64,000 nt of DNA, from positions 1 through 64,000 of the forward strand of contig JAWLCO010000001.1 in assembly GCA_041687075.1 (NCBI GenBank). The letters are read 5' to 3'. The first letter of the stretch is position 1. The number at the start of each line of letters is the position of its first letter. The stretch comes from ZC4RG25 sp041687075. Its GTDB lineage: Bacteria; Pseudomonadota; Alphaproteobacteria; Rhizobiales; Hyphomicrobiaceae. Under the pieces are notes generated by a model, which was not told the DNA's origin, made no database searches, and saw only the letters and a program-made list of their open reading frames with translations. The position numbers and the translations under genes are program-made. Shown one piece after another: positions 40,392 through 59,838 of this stretch.

Positions 40392-40779
40392 GCCGGCGAA
40401 CTTGTTATTGACGCGATTGGCGGGGGCGAAGCTTCAGCCCCCCCAATGGCGTCGAAGAGAAGACGAGCTTCCGGGCTTCATGCCCGGTGGACCGAGCCGA
40501 TGCCGCTCATTGCGGAGGTCGGCTCAAACCTGTCCGAGACTGCAGGCGTCGGCGCTGCCGGCTTAATCCCGAGGGGCCTGCATGAGACGGGAGACGATCC
40601 GGAATTTTCGCCTTCGGGCTTCAATTCCGGTTTGAGCCTCTTGGGTCGCACCGTGCCGTTGTGCGCGGGTGGACAGGTCGAGCGCCGCAGGTGAGGGGGC
40701 GATTGTCCCAAAGCCGGCGGCAGGGTGCAACCCGCAGACGATCCTCGCAAGAGGTTTGTCTGCAAGATGGAGAGAGCAA
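40392..40779 (+). promoter_or_regulatory. Leader of rplJL with L10-type autoregulatory element
   Basis: No gene in these 388 bases. A hairpin 40410-40453 (GACGC...GCGTC enclosing GGGGGC/GCCCCC) resembles the terminator of rplKA without a T run. From about 40535, GAGACTGCAGG...CCTGCATGAGACGG matches my memory of the L10 leader (Rfam L10_leader), where L10-L12 binds its own mRNA. A hairpin CCGGAATT...AATTCCGG (40599-40630) follows. Confidence 0.65.
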
Positions 40780-41301
40780 GTGGACAGAGCTGCAAAACGC
40801 GAGCTCGTGGCCTCGATGCACGACGTGTTCAAGGACACGGGCGTCATCGTCGTCGCCCACTATGCCGGCATGACGGTCGCTCAGATGACCGAGCTGCGCC
40901 GCCGCGTGAAGGAGGCGGGTGGCACGGTCAAGGTGGCCAAGAACCGGCTGGCGAAGCTTGCACTCCGGGAAACGGATGCCGAGGGCATCGCGGATCTGTT
41001 CAAGGGGCCGACCTGTGTCGCCTACTCGGCTGATCCGGTTGCCGCGGCGAAGGTCGCCGTCACGTACTCGAGGGAGAACGACAAGCTCGTGATCCTCGGG
41101 GGCGCGATGGGCCAGACCGTTCTGGATCCCGCAGGAGTGAAAGCGCTCGCCGATCTGCCCTCGCTCGATGAACTCAGGGCACAGCTCGTCGGCCTCATCC
41201 AGGCGCCGGCGACGAAGATTGCCCGGGTGCTCAACGAGCCGGGCGCTCAGCTCGCTCGCGTCCTTCAGGCGAAAGCCACGAAGGAAGAAGCGGCGGCCTG
41301 A
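40780..41301 (+). CDS. rplJ: 50S ribosomal protein L10
   Basis: A 173-residue L10, base of the ribosomal stalk; its C-terminal helix carries L7/L12 dimers and its N-terminal domain binds 23S rRNA. Seen: VDRAAKRELVASMHDVFKD, VIVVAHYAGMTVAQMTELRR, VKVAKNRLAKLAL and the stalk helix PGAQLARVLQAKATKEE. A GTG start at 40780 (GGAGAG 5 bases upstream) matches the family; the frame runs open 37 codons further into the regulatory leader but that is not protein. Confidence 0.96.
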   Translation: MDRAAKRELVASMHDVFKDTGVIVVAHYAGMTVAQMTELRRRVKEAGGTVKVAKNRLAKLALRETDAEGIADLFKGPTCVAYSADPVAAAKVAVTYSRENDKLVILGGAMGQTVLDPAGVKALADLPSLDELRAQLVGLIQAPATKIARVLNEPGAQLARVLQAKATKEEAAA

Positions 41302-41385
41302 GGAAAGGGCGCTGACGAAAGCCATCGGGCCCAAACGGCCCACTGTCGAAATGAAACAGGTTCAAACCGGAAGGAACTGAAAACC

Positions 41386-41763
41386 ATGACCGATCTCGCA
41401 AAGATCGTCGACGATCTATCGAGCCTCACCGTTCTGGAAGCTGCCGAGCTCGCCAAGATGCTCGAGGAGAAGTGGGGCGTCTCGGCTGCGGCTGCTGCCG
41501 TCGCCGTTGCTCCCGCGGCTGGTGCTGCGGCTGCCGCTCCGGTCGAGGAGCAGACCGAGTTCACCGTCATCCTGAAGACGGCCGGTGACAAGAAGATCAA
41601 CGTCATCAAGGAGGTCCGTGCGATCACGAACCTCGGTCTCAAGGAGGCCAAGGATCTCGTCGAGGCCGGCGGCAAGCCCGTCAAGGAGGGCGTGCCGAAG
41701 GACGAGGCCGAGAAGATCAAGCAGCAGCTCGAGGCCGCAGGCGCGACCGTCGAGATCAAGTGA
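41386..41763 (+). CDS. rplL: 50S ribosomal protein L7/L12
   Basis: A 125-residue L7/L12. The N-terminal dimerisation helix pair is ADLAKIVDDLSSLTVLEAAELAKMLEE. An Ala-rich hinge (VAPAAGAAAAAPVEE) is next, then the globular domain (FTVILKTAGDKKINVIKEVRAITNLGLKEAKDLVEAGGKPVKE), which recruits EF-Tu and EF-G. Typical length. It is 84 bases after rplJ and is followed by a 12-bp hairpin before rpoB. Confidence 0.97.
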   Translation: MTDLAKIVDDLSSLTVLEAAELAKMLEEKWGVSAAAAAVAVAPAAGAAAAAPVEEQTEFTVILKTAGDKKINVIKEVRAITNLGLKEAKDLVEAGGKPVKEGVPKDEAEKIKQQLEAAGATVEIK

Positions 41764-41771
41764 AGCTGCGC

Positions 41772-41800
41772 TCCCTCCCCCTGCGGGCCAGGGGGAGGGA
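41772..41800 (+). terminator. Hairpin between rplL and rpoB (attenuator or processing site)
   Basis: TCCCTCCCCCTG and CAGGGGGAGGGA form a perfect 12-bp stem with loop CGGGC, 8 bases after the rplL stop. There is no clean T run, so it would only partly terminate. In E. coli this gap has an attenuator and an RNase III site that reduce rpoBC relative to rplJL. Confidence 0.65.
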
Positions 41801-41959
41801 CATTTCGGGACGGTTCCCCGGAGGTTTCGGCAGGGCGGATTGCCCTCGCGCGGAGCCTCCGGCGAGCCGTTTCAAAGACCGCGGGGGGTGGCGGCCCCTG
41901 CGACTTAAAGCACGAAGAACGCGGGAGTCGTCACCCGCGGCGAGAATCAAGGAGCGGAT

Positions 41960-46111
<4,152 letters not shown>

Positions 46112-46124
46112 AGGCACTGATCCT

Positions 46125-46151
46125 GCTCCCTGCCGCCGCGCGGCGGGGAGC
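46125..46151 (+). other. Hairpin between rpoB and rpoC
   Basis: GCTCCCTGCC pairs with GGCGGGGAGC (one T-G pair) around GCCGCGC, 14 bases after the rpoB stop. No T run. It could be a processing or pausing site in the 186-base rpoB-rpoC gap; no promoter is evident there. Confidence 0.4.
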
Positions 46152-46297
46152 GGCACTGGGCGAGGCCACACAGCGGCAGGAGACCATGGATCCTGCCCCT
46201 CGCCCGACTCTCTTCCCGGATGGGGCGCGGGCTTGAGAGGACGACTGACCGATTTACCTGGAGCGCGCTGCAGCACCGCGCGCGAGGAGAGAGCCGA

Positions 46298-50518
<4,221 letters not shown>

Positions 50519-50545
50519 TCACGGCCGCTTGCGACTACCGAACGG

Positions 50546-50576
50546 AAACGGCTGCTTTCGGGCAGCCGTTTTCATT
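50546..50576 (+). terminator. Rho-independent terminator of the rpoBC operon
   Basis: AAACGGCTGC pairs with GCAGCCGTTT (50546-50555 with 50562-50571) around TTTCGG, followed by TCATTT. A 10-bp stem ending in a T-rich tail, 27 bases after the rpoC stop, is a classic terminator. Confidence 0.85.
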
Positions 50577-50579
50577 TGG

Positions 50580-51068
50580 CGGCGCAGCCGAGAGCAGAAG
50601 GTCGATATCTGTACGCCGCCAAGGTTTCGATCGGCCCAACCGAGATCTTTCGGGAACGAGCCGAATATTCCTCGAAAGAGAACTTTCATCCGATGCCTGC
50701 CGGGCGCATATCTGGGCAGATGGAAGTCAGCTCCCTTCAAGACGATTTGGCGTTCATGGTGCGGCGGAAAAAACCTATCTGGCGCGGCTCATTACTGTTG
50801 ACCTGAGAAGAGCGCGTGTATATGGTCCGCGCACTCTCACGGTAGGTGGTAGGCCTCATCGGGCGCTGGATTTTTGTCCCTGGCCCGGACCTAGACGCTA
50901 CCGTAGCAAAGCAGAGCACAACTTCGGCCCATGATCCCCGGACATCTGCCCGCGGATCCTCTGGTTTTGCCGTGCCCGCCACATTCCGGGAATGGAAAGT
51001 GGCTGGTGCGGCTTGGCGCTTCCCGCGTCCGGTGATGCGGGGAGCTCTCGTGGAATGGAAGAAGGCGC
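50580..51068 (+). promoter_or_regulatory. rpoC-rpsL interval with sigma-70-type promoter
   Basis: No credible gene in these 489 bases. TTGACC (50798-50803), 17-base spacer, TATGGT (50821-50826) is a good promoter for the str operon, 243 bases before rpsL. The remaining leader is long and unremarkable; a GGAAG ribosome site lies just before the rpsL ATG. Confidence 0.6.
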
Positions 51069-51440
<372 letters not shown>

Positions 51441-51550
51441 TCTGAAGTCGAGTTTTGGACGTTCACCCCGGCGGGCAGACGAGCCCAGACGGGATGTTCG
51501 AGGTGGAATTGGGCCGCAAGGCGGCTTGAGCGAAGACAGGAACGAGACGC

Positions 51551-52021
51551 ATGTCCCGCCGTCACAGAGCCGAGAAGCGCGAGATCAACCCTGATCCGAA
51601 GTACGGCGATCTGGTGATCACCAAATTCATGAACGCCGTCATGAGGCAGGGCAAGAAATCCGTCGCCGAGCGTATCGTCTATGGCGCGCTCGACCGGATG
51701 GAGAACCGGGCCAAGCAGGACCCGGTGCAGATGTTCCGCCAGGCGCTCGACAACGTGATGCCGGCGGTCGAGGTCCGTTCCCGTCGCGTCGGTGGTGCGA
51801 CCTATCAGGTGCCGGTGGAGGTCCGCGCAGAGCGCCGGCAGGCACTTGCCATTCGCTGGCTCATCTCGGCGGCCAGGGCGCGCAATGAGAACACAATGGT
51901 GGAGCGGCTCTCCGGTGAGCTGCTCGATGCCGCCAACAACCGTGGAACAGCGGTGAAGAAGCGGGAAGACACGCACAAGATGGCGGAGGCGAACCGGGCC
52001 TTCTCCCATTACCGCTGGTGA
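51551..52021 (+). CDS. rpsG: 30S ribosomal protein S7
   Basis: A 156-residue S7, primary binder of the 3' domain of 16S rRNA and head of the small subunit near the E site. SRRHRAEKREINPDPKYGDLVITKFMN, QALDNVMPAVEVRSRRVGGATYQVPVEVR and ALAIRWLISAARAR are visible. In E. coli S7 represses the str operon; the rpsL-rpsG gap of 110 bases is a possible site. fusA begins 20 bases later. Confidence 0.97.
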   Translation: MSRRHRAEKREINPDPKYGDLVITKFMNAVMRQGKKSVAERIVYGALDRMENRAKQDPVQMFRQALDNVMPAVEVRSRRVGGATYQVPVEVRAERRQALAIRWLISAARARNENTMVERLSGELLDAANNRGTAVKKREDTHKMAEANRAFSHYRW

Positions 52022-52041
52022 CGAATTTCGGAGACTGAGCC

Positions 52042-54117
<2,076 letters not shown>

Positions 54118-54200
54118 TCTGAACGATTGCAACAACCGGGTCGCGGCACATGCCCGGCCCGCCGAAGGATCAAACTGGATAAAGTGAACTGAGGAGAGCC

Positions 54201-55446
54201 ACCGATGGCCAAACAAAAATTCGAGCGGACGAAGCCGCACTGCAACGTGGGCACGATCGGTCACGTGGACCATGGCAAGACGACGCTGACGGCGGCTCTG
54301 ACGAAGGTTTCTGCGGACCAGGGCTGGACGGAGTCGTCTGTGTCGTATGACCAGGTGGCGAAGGCCTCTGAGAGCCAGGGGCGCCGCGACCCGACGAAGA
54401 TCCTGACCATTGCGACGAGCCACGTCGAGTACTCGACGCCGAACCGGCACTACGCGCACGTCGACTGCCCAGGCCACGCCGACTACGTGAAGAACATGAT
54501 CACCGGCGCGGCGCAGATGGACGGCGCCATTTTGGTGGTGTCGGCGGTTGACGGCCCGATGCCGCAGACGCGCGAGCACATCCTGCTGGCCCGTCAGGTT
54601 GGTGTGCCCTACATCGTCGTGTTCCTGAACAAGTGCGACGTGGTGGACGACCCGGAGCTTCTGGATCTGGTCGAGCTTGAGGTGCGGGAGCTTCTGTCGA
54701 AGTACCAGTTCCCGGGCGATGATGTTCCTGTGATCCGCGGTGCTGCGATCAAGGCGCTGAACGGTGAGAAGGGCGAGCTGGCGGATCAGGCGATCCTGAA
54801 GCTCTATGAGGCCCTGGACACCTACATCCCGCTGCCCGAGCGTCCGAAGGACCAGCCGTTCCTGATGCCGATCGAGGACGTGTTCTCGATCTCGGGCCGC
54901 GGCACGGTTGTGACGGGCCGCATCGAGCGCGGCACGATCAAGGTGGGTGAAGAGGTCGAGATCGTCGGGCTGCGCGACACGCAGAAGTCTGTTGTGACCG
55001 GCGTCGAGATGTTCCGCAAGCTTCTGGACGCGGGCGAGGCTGGCGACAATGTGGGCTGCCTTCTGCGCGGCATCGACAAGGATGCGGTGGAGCGCGGCCA
55101 GGTGCTGTGCAAGCCGGGGTCTGTGAAGCCGCACAAGAAGTTCGAGGCTGAAGCCTACATCCTGACCAAGGACGAGGGCGGGCGGCATACGCCGTTCTTC
55201 AAGAACTACCGTCCGCAGTTCTACTTCCGGACGACGGACGTGACGGGTGTCGTCACGCTTCCGGAGGGGACTGAGATGGTGATGCCTGGCGACAACGTTG
55301 CGATGTCGGTCGAGCTGATCACACCGATCGCGATGGAGGAGAAGCAGCGCTTCGCCATCCGCGAGGGCGGCCGTACGGTCGGCGCCGGCGTGGTCACGAG
55401 AGTCATCGAGTAAGAAAGAAGGCCAGGAACACTGGCGGCTGCGGCG
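54201..55446 (+). repeat. Direct repeat copy 2 (tuf plus 3' flank)
   Basis: 1,246 bp matching 36741-37986 in direct orientation, 17,460 bp away. Only 55400-55401 differ (GA in place of AG). Recombination between the copies would delete or invert nothing but excise secE through fusA, so both copies must be kept. Confidence 0.95.
54205..55413 (+). CDS. tuf: Elongation factor Tu, copy 2, with atypical switch I
   Basis: A 402-residue EF-Tu identical to copy 1 except Arg399 for Lys399 (codon AGA, rare here, in place of AAG). It carries the same altered switch I (QGRRDPTKILTIATS in place of the RGITI region) and the same GTP-site motifs, so the genome segment offers no canonical EF-Tu. It sits in the standard str-operon place between fusA and rpsJ, with a 122-base gap to rpsJ, and is expressed with ribosomal protein genes. 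See copy 1 for domain detail. Confidence 0.97.
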   Translation: MAKQKFERTKPHCNVGTIGHVDHGKTTLTAALTKVSADQGWTESSVSYDQVAKASESQGRRDPTKILTIATSHVEYSTPNRHYAHVDCPGHADYVKNMITGAAQMDGAILVVSAVDGPMPQTREHILLARQVGVPYIVVFLNKCDVVDDPELLDLVELEVRELLSKYQFPGDDVPVIRGAAIKALNGEKGELADQAILKLYEALDTYIPLPERPKDQPFLMPIEDVFSISGRGTVVTGRIERGTIKVGEEVEIVGLRDTQKSVVTGVEMFRKLLDAGEAGDNVGCLLRGIDKDAVERGQVLCKPGSVKPHKKFEAEAYILTKDEGGRHTPFFKNYRPQFYFRTTDVTGVVTLPEGTEMVMPGDNVAMSVELITPIAMEEKQRFAIREGGRTVGAGVVTRVIE

Positions 55447-55535
55447 CCGCCACCCGGACGGAAGAGTTTAGGTGGGGGCGCGCGTGAGCGCTTCCGATTT
55501 GAGGAGGCGCTCGCCGCAATCGGTGAGTGAAGACC

Positions 55536-55844
55536 ATGAACGGCCAGAACATACGTATTCGGCTCAAAGCGTTCGACCATCGCGTGCTCGATGCGTCGAC
55601 GCGCGAGATCGTGAATACGGCGAAACGCACCGGCGCCGAGGTACGCGGGCCGATCCCGCTGCCGACGCGCAAGGAGCGGTTCACGGTGAACCGCTCCCCT
55701 CACATCGACAAGAAGAGCCGCGAACAGTTCGAGATGCGCACGCACAAGCGTCTGCTGGATATCGTCGATCCGACGCCGCAGACGGTGGATGCGCTCATGA
55801 AGCTCGACCTGGCCGCAGGCGTCGACGTCGAGATCAAGCTCTAA
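55536..55844 (+). CDS. rpsJ: 30S ribosomal protein S10
   Basis: A 102-residue S10 (also NusE, partner of NusG/NusB in antitermination). IRIRLKAFDHRVLDASTREIV, GPIPLPTRKERFTVNRSPHIDKKSREQFEMRTHKRL are diagnostic. ATG 55536 is preferred to a GTG three codons upstream. First gene of the S10 operon; a GAGCGC/GCGCTC stem lies in the 122-base gap after tuf. Confidence 0.97.
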   Translation: MNGQNIRIRLKAFDHRVLDASTREIVNTAKRTGAEVRGPIPLPTRKERFTVNRSPHIDKKSREQFEMRTHKRLLDIVDPTPQTVDALMKLDLAAGVDVEIKL

Positions 55845-55908
55845 GAAACCCGGGTCCTCTGCGCCGGACTTCTGGCCGCATGACCCCGAATTGGAAGGAC
55901 CGCACGAG

Positions 55909-56613
55909 ATGCGCTCCGGATTGATCGCACAGAAGCTCGGAATGACCCGCGTTTTCACCGACGCGGGCGAGCATATCCCTGTGACCGTGCTCAAGGTGGA
56001 CAGCTGCCAGGTGATCGCCCACCGGACGGCCGAGAAGAACGGCTATACTGCGATCCAGATCGGCGCCGGCCGCCGCAAGCCCACGCACGTCACCAAGGCG
56101 GAGCGGCAGAACTTCGCGATCGCCAAGGTGGAGCCGAAGCGCAAGGTGGTCGAGTTCCGCGTATCGCCCGAGAACCTGATCGACGTCGGAGCCGAACTGA
56201 CGGCTGACCACTTCATCCCCGGTCAACTCGTCGATGTGACCGGCACCAGCATGGGCAAGGGTTTCCAGGGCCCCATGAAGCGCTGGAACTTCGGCGGCCT
56301 CTTCGCCACCCATGGCGTGTCAATCTCTCACCGCAGCCACGGCTCGACCGGACAGCGCCAGGACCCCGGCAAGGTCTTCAAGGGCAAGAAGATGGCCGGC
56401 CATATGGGTAGCGAGCGTGTCACCACGCAGAACCTGATGGTGGTCAAAACCGATCCGGAGCGCGGACTGCTGATGGTGAAGGGCGCCGTTCCGGGCCACA
56501 AGGGTGGCTGGGTGCTGGTGCGTGACGCGGTAAAGCAGCCGCTGCCGGCCGATGCGCCGAAGCCGGGTGCCGTCAGGAAGCCGGCCGAAGCGGCCGCTGC
56601 CAATCAGGAGTGA
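55909..56613 (+). CDS. rplC: 50S ribosomal protein L3
   Basis: A 234-residue L3. RSGLIAQKLGMTRVFTDAGEHIPVTVLKV, the long loop region GFQGPMKRWNFGGLFATHG...HRSHGSTGQRQDPGKVFKGKKMAGHMG that reaches the peptidyl-transferase centre, and the C-terminal MVKGAVPGHKGGWV. ATG 55909 follows GGAAGG; a TTG six codons earlier is less likely. A short Ala/Pro-rich tail (PKPGAVRKPAEAAAANQE) is added. Next gene rplD starts 5 bases on. Confidence 0.97.
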   Translation: MRSGLIAQKLGMTRVFTDAGEHIPVTVLKVDSCQVIAHRTAEKNGYTAIQIGAGRRKPTHVTKAERQNFAIAKVEPKRKVVEFRVSPENLIDVGAELTADHFIPGQLVDVTGTSMGKGFQGPMKRWNFGGLFATHGVSISHRSHGSTGQRQDPGKVFKGKKMAGHMGSERVTTQNLMVVKTDPERGLLMVKGAVPGHKGGWVLVRDAVKQPLPADAPKPGAVRKPAEAAAANQE

Positions 56614-56618
56614 CCGTC

Positions 56619-57239
56619 ATGCAGGCCAACGTGACGACGCTGGACGCGAGCACCGCGGGTTCTCTGGAGCTCGACGATGCGATCTTCGGGCTCGAGCCGC
56701 GCCCGGACATACTGCACAGGATGGTGCGCTATCAGCAGCTGAAGCGGATGGCGGGTACGCACCAGGCCAAGGACCGGTCCGAAATCAACGTGACCGGCAA
56801 GAAGGTGTACCGCCAGAAGGGCACCGGTGGCGCCCGTCACGGCAACAAGGCCGTGCCTCAGTGGCGCGGCGGCGGCAAGGCGTTCGGCCCCAAGCCGCGC
56901 AGCCACGCCATCGATCTGCCGAAGAAGGTGCGGGCGCTGGCACTCCGCCATGCGCTCTCCGCCAAGGCCAAGGCTGGCGAGCTCATCGTGCTGGACAAGG
57001 CCGAGTCGGCTGACGGGAAGACGAAGTCGCTGCGGGATGCATTCGAGAAGCTGGAGCTTTCGAATGCCCTCATCATCGACGGTGCCGAGCTGGAGCCCCG
57101 CTTCGCACGGGCGGCGCGCAACATCCCGAACATCGACGTGCTGCCGATTCAGGGCATCAACGTCTATGACATCCTGCGCCGTCGCAAGCTGGTGCTGACG
57201 AAGGCGGCCGTCGAGGCGCTGGAGGCGCGGTTCAAATGA
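56619..57239 (+). CDS. rplD: 50S ribosomal protein L4
   Basis: A 206-residue L4. The internal extended loop lining the exit tunnel is GKKVYRQKGTGGARHGNKAVPQWRGGGKAFGPKPRSH. Then VRALALRHALSAKAKAGELIVLD and INVYDILRRRKLVLTKAAVEALEARF. In E. coli it represses the S10 operon. ATG 56619 has AGGAG 8 bases upstream, inside the rplC end. Its stop overlaps the rplW start (ATGA). Confidence 0.96.
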   Translation: MQANVTTLDASTAGSLELDDAIFGLEPRPDILHRMVRYQQLKRMAGTHQAKDRSEINVTGKKVYRQKGTGGARHGNKAVPQWRGGGKAFGPKPRSHAIDLPKKVRALALRHALSAKAKAGELIVLDKAESADGKTKSLRDAFEKLELSNALIIDGAELEPRFARAARNIPNIDVLPIQGINVYDILRRRKLVLTKAAVEALEARFK

Positions 57240-57529
57240 AGAAACTCGATAGCTACGACCTGATCATTGCTCCGATCGTCACCGAGAAGTCGACCACGGC
57301 CTCGGAGTACAACAAGATTGTCTTCAAGGTTCACCGTGAGGCTTCGAAGACCGACATCAAGTCGGCGGTCGAGCAGCTGTTCAATGTCAAGGTGAAGTCG
57401 GTCAACACGCTTGTCCGAAAGGGCAAGCTGAAGCAGTTCCGCGGCAAGCGCGCCCTGCAGAGCGACGTCAAGAAGGCCATCGTGACGCTCGAGGAAGGTC
57501 ACTCGATCGACGTCACGACGGGCCTGTAA
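57236..57529 (+). CDS. rplW: 50S ribosomal protein L23
   Basis: A 97-residue L23 at the tunnel exit, docking site for trigger factor and SRP. YDLIIAPIVTEKSTTASEYNKIVFKVHREASKTDIKSAVEQLFNVKVKSVNTL is diagnostic. Overlaps rplD by 4 bases, implying coupled translation; rplB is 12 bases downstream. Confidence 0.97.
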   Translation: MKKLDSYDLIIAPIVTEKSTTASEYNKIVFKVHREASKTDIKSAVEQLFNVKVKSVNTLVRKGKLKQFRGKRALQSDVKKAIVTLEEGHSIDVTTGL

Positions 57530-57541
57530 AGGAGCATTTCC

Positions 57542-58363
57542 ATGGCACTCAAGACTTACCGTCCGACGTCGCCTGGCATGCGCAACCTGGTGCTGGTGGA
57601 CCGCCGCCAGCTTTGGAAGGGCGCGCCGGTCAAGATGCTGACGGAAGGCCTGAAGAAGTCGGGCGGACGCAACAACTCCGGCCGCATCACGACGCGGCAC
57701 ATCGGTGGCGGCCACAAGCGGACTTATCGGCTGATCGATTTCCGCCGCCGCCGCTTCGACCAGGCTGCGACGGTCGAGCGGCTCGAGTACGACCCCAACC
57801 GGTCGGCGTTCATTGCGCTGCTGAAGTACGAGGATGGGCAGCTGTCCTACATTCTCGCGCCGCAGCGTCTCGCGGTCGGCGACACGGTGGTTGCCGGCGA
57901 CAAGGTCGACGTGAAGCCCGGCAACGCCATGCCGCTCAGCAACATGCCGATCGGAACGATCGTCCACAACGTCGAGCTGAAGCCGGGCCGCGGCGGACAG
58001 CTTGCACGCTCGGCAGGGGCCTACGTGCAACTCGTCGGCCGTGATGCGGGCTGGGCGATTCTGAAGCTGAACTCGGGCGAGACGCGGCGCGTGCGGGCCG
58101 AGTGCATGGCAACGGTCGGTGCCGTTTCGAACCCGGATCATTCGAACCAGGTCGTCGGCAAGGCGGGCCGCAAGCGGTGGCTCGGCATTCGTCCGACCGT
58201 CCGCTCCATCGCCATGAACCCGGTCGATCACCCGAACGGCGGCCGCACCAACGGCGGCAAGCACTGGTCGACACCGTGGGGCAAGCCGGCGAAGGGCGCG
58301 CGGACCCGCAAGAACAAGGCGACGCAGAAGTACATTGTCCGCAGCCGCCACCAGGGCAAGTAA
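57542..58363 (+). CDS. rplB: 50S ribosomal protein L2
   Basis: A 273-residue L2, needed for peptidyl transfer and subunit joining. NNSGRITTRHIGGGHKRTYRLIDF, GRGGQLARSAGAYVQLVGRD, GETRRVRAECMATVGAVSN and the catalytic-side MNPVDHPNGGRTNGGKHWSTPWG with its conserved histidine. Typical length. GGAG precedes the ATG. Followed 21 bases later by rpsS. Confidence 0.98.
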   Translation: MALKTYRPTSPGMRNLVLVDRRQLWKGAPVKMLTEGLKKSGGRNNSGRITTRHIGGGHKRTYRLIDFRRRRFDQAATVERLEYDPNRSAFIALLKYEDGQLSYILAPQRLAVGDTVVAGDKVDVKPGNAMPLSNMPIGTIVHNVELKPGRGGQLARSAGAYVQLVGRDAGWAILKLNSGETRRVRAECMATVGAVSNPDHSNQVVGKAGRKRWLGIRPTVRSIAMNPVDHPNGGRTNGGKHWSTPWGKPAKGARTRKNKATQKYIVRSRHQGK

Positions 58364-58384
58364 GGCGGCAAGAGGAGAGCACAC

Positions 58385-58663
58385 GTGGCACGCTCAGTTT
58401 GGAAAGGCCCGTTCGTCGACGGCTATCTGCTGAAGAAGGCGGAGAAGGTGCGCGCGTCCGGGCGCAACGAGATCATCAAGATCTGGAGCCGGCGCTCGAC
58501 CATCCTGCCGCAGTTCGTCGGCCTGACGTTCGGCGTCTACAACGGCCAGAAGCACATCCCGGTGTCCGTCAACGAGGACATGATCGGGCACAAGTTCGGC
58601 GAGTTCGCGCCGACGCGCACGTTTACTGGCCATAGTGGCGACCGCAAGGCGCAGAGAAGATAA
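58385..58663 (+). CDS. rpsS: 30S ribosomal protein S19
   Basis: A 92-residue S19 of the small-subunit head. RSVWKGPFVDGYLLKKAEKV, KIWSRRSTILPQFVGLTFGVYNG and HKFGEFAPTRTFTGHSGDRK are diagnostic. GTG start with AGGAGAG upstream. rplV follows after 18 bases. Confidence 0.97.
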   Translation: MARSVWKGPFVDGYLLKKAEKVRASGRNEIIKIWSRRSTILPQFVGLTFGVYNGQKHIPVSVNEDMIGHKFGEFAPTRTFTGHSGDRKAQRR

Positions 58664-58681
58664 GCGGCGAGGATAGAAACG

Positions 58682-59080
58682 ATGGGCAAGCCCAAGCGTG
58701 AGCGAAGCCTCCCCGAGAACGAGGCGAAAGCGGTTGCAAGGAACCTGCGGGTGTCGCCGCAGAAGCTCAATCTCGTCGCGGGACTGATCCGTGGCAAGAA
58801 GGTCAACGTGGCGCTGGCCGACCTCGAGTTCTCGCGCAAGCGCATCGCCAATGACGTGCGCAAGTGCGTGATGTCGGCGGTAGCAAACGCGGAGAATAAC
58901 CACGGGCTCGACGTTGACGATCTCGTCGTCGCGGAAGCCTACGTCGGCAAGAATCTGGTCATGAAGCGATTTCACGCCCGTGGCCGTGGCCGCAGCGCCA
59001 TGGTTATGAAGCCGTTCTCCCAGATCACCGTCGTCGTGCGCGAGGTGAAGGAAGAGCCGGCCGAGGCAAAGGAGGCCTGA
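58682..59080 (+). CDS. rplV: 50S ribosomal protein L22
   Basis: A 132-residue L22. AVARNLRVSPQKLNLVAGLIRGKKV is the N-terminal signature; the tunnel-lining beta hairpin is AYVGKNLVMKRFHARGRGRSAMV. Small acidic tail (EPAEAKEA). The macrolide-relevant hairpin is intact. rpsC begins 2 bases after the stop. Confidence 0.97.
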   Translation: MGKPKRERSLPENEAKAVARNLRVSPQKLNLVAGLIRGKKVNVALADLEFSRKRIANDVRKCVMSAVANAENNHGLDVDDLVVAEAYVGKNLVMKRFHARGRGRSAMVMKPFSQITVVVREVKEEPAEAKEA

Positions 59081-59082
59081 GA

Positions 59083-59817
59083 ATGGGTCACAAAGTCAAT
59101 CCAGTCGGCCTCCGCGTCGGCATCAACCGTACCTGGGACAGCCGCTGGTTTGCTGACCGCGGCGAGTACGGCAGGCTGCTGCACGAGGATCGCGCGATCC
59201 GCAGCCAGATCCTGAAGCAGCAGCGGCAGGCCGGCATTTCCAAGGTGGTGATCGAGCGCCCGCACAAGAAGTGCCGGGTGACGGTGCACACGGCGCGTCC
59301 GGGCGTGCTGATCGGCAAGAAGGGCGCGGACATCGAGAAGATGCGCGCCGACCTGTCGAAGCTGACCTCGTCCGAGGTGCACCTCAACATCGTCGAGGTG
59401 CGTAAGCCCGAGATCGACGCCACGCTGGTTGCCGAAGGCATCGCCCAGCAGCTCGAGCGCCGTGTGGCGTTCCGCCGGGCGATGAAGCGGGCCGTGCAGT
59501 CGGCACTGCGTCTCGGCGCACAGGGCATCCGGATCAACGTGGCGGGCCGCCTCGGCGGCGCGGAGATCGCCCGTACGGAGTGGTATCGCGAAGGCCGGGT
59601 GCCGCTGCACACGCTGCGTGCCGACGTCGACTTCGGCTACGGCCTGGCGCAGACGGCATATGGTGTCATCGGCATCAAGGTCTGGATCTACAAGGGCGAG
59701 ATCATGGAGCATGATCCGATGGCTGCGGAGCGGCGCGCCCTTGACATGCAGGAAGGCGGCGGTGGTGGCCGCAGGCGCGACAGCGATCGCGGCGAGCGCG
59801 CTGGCGCCAGCGCCTGA
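59083..59817 (+). CDS. rpsC: 30S ribosomal protein S3
   Basis: A 244-residue S3 at the mRNA entry. GHKVNPVGLRVGINRTWDSRW, the KH domain RPGVLIGKKGADIEKMRADL, and the second domain RRAMKRAVQSALRLGAQGIRINVAGRLGGAEIARTEWYREGRVPLHTLRADVDFG. The C-terminal tail is Gly/Arg/Asp rich and low complexity (GGGGGRRRDSDRGER), slightly longer than in E. coli. Confidence 0.97.
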   Translation: MGHKVNPVGLRVGINRTWDSRWFADRGEYGRLLHEDRAIRSQILKQQRQAGISKVVIERPHKKCRVTVHTARPGVLIGKKGADIEKMRADLSKLTSSEVHLNIVEVRKPEIDATLVAEGIAQQLERRVAFRRAMKRAVQSALRLGAQGIRINVAGRLGGAEIARTEWYREGRVPLHTLRADVDFGYGLAQTAYGVIGIKVWIYKGEIMEHDPMAAERRALDMQEGGGGGRRRDSDRGERAGASA

Positions 59818-59838
59818 CGCATTGCGAGGACGACGGAC